From positions 186,001 through 250,000 of the forward strand of contig NZ_FNNV01000005.1 of NCBI RefSeq assembly GCF_900106745.1: DNA of 64,000 bases. Reading direction: 5' to 3'. This DNA comes from Paenibacillus sp. CF384 (GTDB lineage: Bacteria > Bacillota > Bacilli > Paenibacillales > Paenibacillaceae). Numbering within the stretch: position 1 is the first letter of the stretch; every line of letters starts with the position of its first letter. Shown one piece after another: positions 63,421-64,000 of the stretch. A program made the position numbers and the translations under genes. The notes under the pieces were generated by a model. It did not search any database and was not told the DNA's origin. It saw nothing but the letters and a program-made list of their open reading frames with translations.

Positions 63421-64000
63421 CTAGGTCTCTCCTCCTGCACCGTTTCGTTCTTGCAGGAACCGAATAAGGGGTTCTCGATCTTCTTCGAACGATAATTCCA
63501 GTTCTCTCAGCTCTTCGACTGTCTTCCATGCAATCTCATAGATTAGGCCATCCGGGTCTTGGATACACGGCTCGCCGCCCACAATTTCACCACGGAAATA
63601 GGCGATTCTCTCTTGCTTCATGAAGAGCTGCCCGGCCAACCGAATGCGATAGCCTGTTTCCTCGAAAACCTCGCGGATGCAGCAATCTTCATAGGATTCG
63701 TTCGACTCCCGTCCTCCTGACGGAACAGACCATCGTTTCTCCTCATGCGGTTTCCCCTGCAGCACCATGAGGAGGCCACCTGACGCATTGAAACAGATCG
63801 CGGCTGACCCGCTCCAGCTCATGCGATACCACGACGATTCGATCTGCGCCGTATGATGGCGGTTATGCCAAACAAACCGCTGCAGCGCCGTATCCAGCGT
63901 GATACTCCCGAGTGCCAGCGTGCGTAACTTCCTGCTGAACTGCTCCGGGCTCAACCCTTGAAGCAGAATCACAAACCGCCGATGCAGAATCTCTAGTAAA
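63421..64000 (-). CDS. NUDIX hydrolase fused to a YfiT/DinB-like C-terminus (partial at the window edge)
   Basis: The minus-strand frame is open to the end of the window, so the 5' end lies outside. The last 130 residues contain a perfect Nudix box (GX5EX7REVXEEXGY: GGRESNESYEDCCIREVFEETGY). The part before it, LHRRFVILLQGLSPEQFSRKL and ITLDTALQRFVWHNRHHTAQI, matches the end of YfiT/BstA-type DinB-like metal hydrolases, with the HXXXH metal pair retained; RMSW corresponds to the usual C-terminal RMGW. A GTG at 63972 or ATG at 63822 could start a shorter protein, but neither has a good SD. Product and substrates are unknown. Confidence 0.7.
   Translation of the reverse strand, partial: LLEILHRRFVILLQGLSPEQFSRKLRTLALGSITLDTALQRFVWHNRHHTAQIESSWYRMSWSGSAAICFNASGGLLMVLQGKPHEEKRWSVPSGGRESNESYEDCCIREVFEETGYRIRLAGQLFMKQERIAYFRGEIVGGEPCIQDPDGLIYEIAWKTVEELRELELSFEEDREPLIRFLQERNGAGGET

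Overview
The window looks like chromosomal DNA of a spore-forming, plant-polysaccharide-degrading Firmicute, most likely Paenibacillus or a close relative. I infer this from the gene content: a gerKA-gerKB-gerKC germination operon, a YhcN-type spore lipoprotein, the bacillithiol pair yojF-bshB2, a FapR-type operator in front of fabH, araM, two YesM/YesN-type sensor-kinase/AraC-regulator pairs next to sugar ABC transporters, and many carbohydrate-active enzymes. Ribosome binding sites are strong and GGAGG-like. I saw no rRNA, tRNA, transposase, phage or cas genes.

Layout. 0-6.6 kb: YhcN-like lipoprotein, a class III nucleotide cyclase, and the gerK operon. 6.6-12.1 kb: a minus-strand uronate operon (kduI, DeoR regulator, kduD, heparinase II/III-like lyase, GH88 unsaturated uronyl hydrolase) with a phased repeat operator in front of kduI. 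13-21.3 kb: YesM-like kinase, YesN-like regulator, sugar-binding lipoprotein, two permeases and a GH78-like enzyme. 21.4-26.3 kb: a secreted protein with four discoidin domains and a GH13-like barrel, and a GH43 enzyme; both have CcpA-site-like sequences upstream. 26.4-31.6 kb: a PAP2-like membrane protein, a frameshifted MFS transporter, a secreted alpha/beta hydrolase, FapR-box fabH and a J-domain-like membrane protein. 32.6-38 kb: araM, two glycosyltransferases, an Stf0-type sulfotransferase and an AraC regulator. 38.7-45 kb: GH116 enzyme, small lipoprotein, a D-apionate-lactonase-like protein, pyroglutamyl peptidase and a zinc-ribbon membrane protein. 45-56 kb: a small unknown protein, aldehyde dehydrogenase, an FMN reductase/MarR divergent pair, a phosphotransferase, an ECF sigma factor with a DUF3600-like partner, membrane proteins, bshB2-yojF and an FAD oxidoreductase. 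56-63.3 kb: a second kinase/regulator/permease/permease/binding-protein unit of the LplB/YtcP type. 63.4 kb to the edge: a NUDIX domain joined in frame to the end of a YfiT/DinB-like domain, cut by the window.

How the genes fit together. The uronate operon would take unsaturated oligouronides (lyase, then GH88) through KduI and KduD to 2-keto-3-deoxygluconate. The two ABC systems with their own kinase/regulator pairs probably import oligosaccharides. GH78-, GH43-, GH116- and apionate-lactonase-like proteins fit use of pectin or hemicellulose side chains. Actual substrates cannot be fixed from sequence.

The most unusual signal is non-coding. At six intergenic places (12.25-12.97, 24.6-25.25, 31.7-32.6, 38.0-38.7, 51.47-51.66 and 53.14-53.39 kb) there are arrays of short palindromes. 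Arm sequences differ between families, but neighbouring palindromes keep a spacing of 50-51 bp, alternating with 61-63 bp in one family and 70 bp in another. Families are combined modularly (B next to C, B next to A), keep one orientation in the window, and always end at or near the stop codon of a minus-strand gene; at one site the array supplies that stop codon. I do not recognise this as a described element class.
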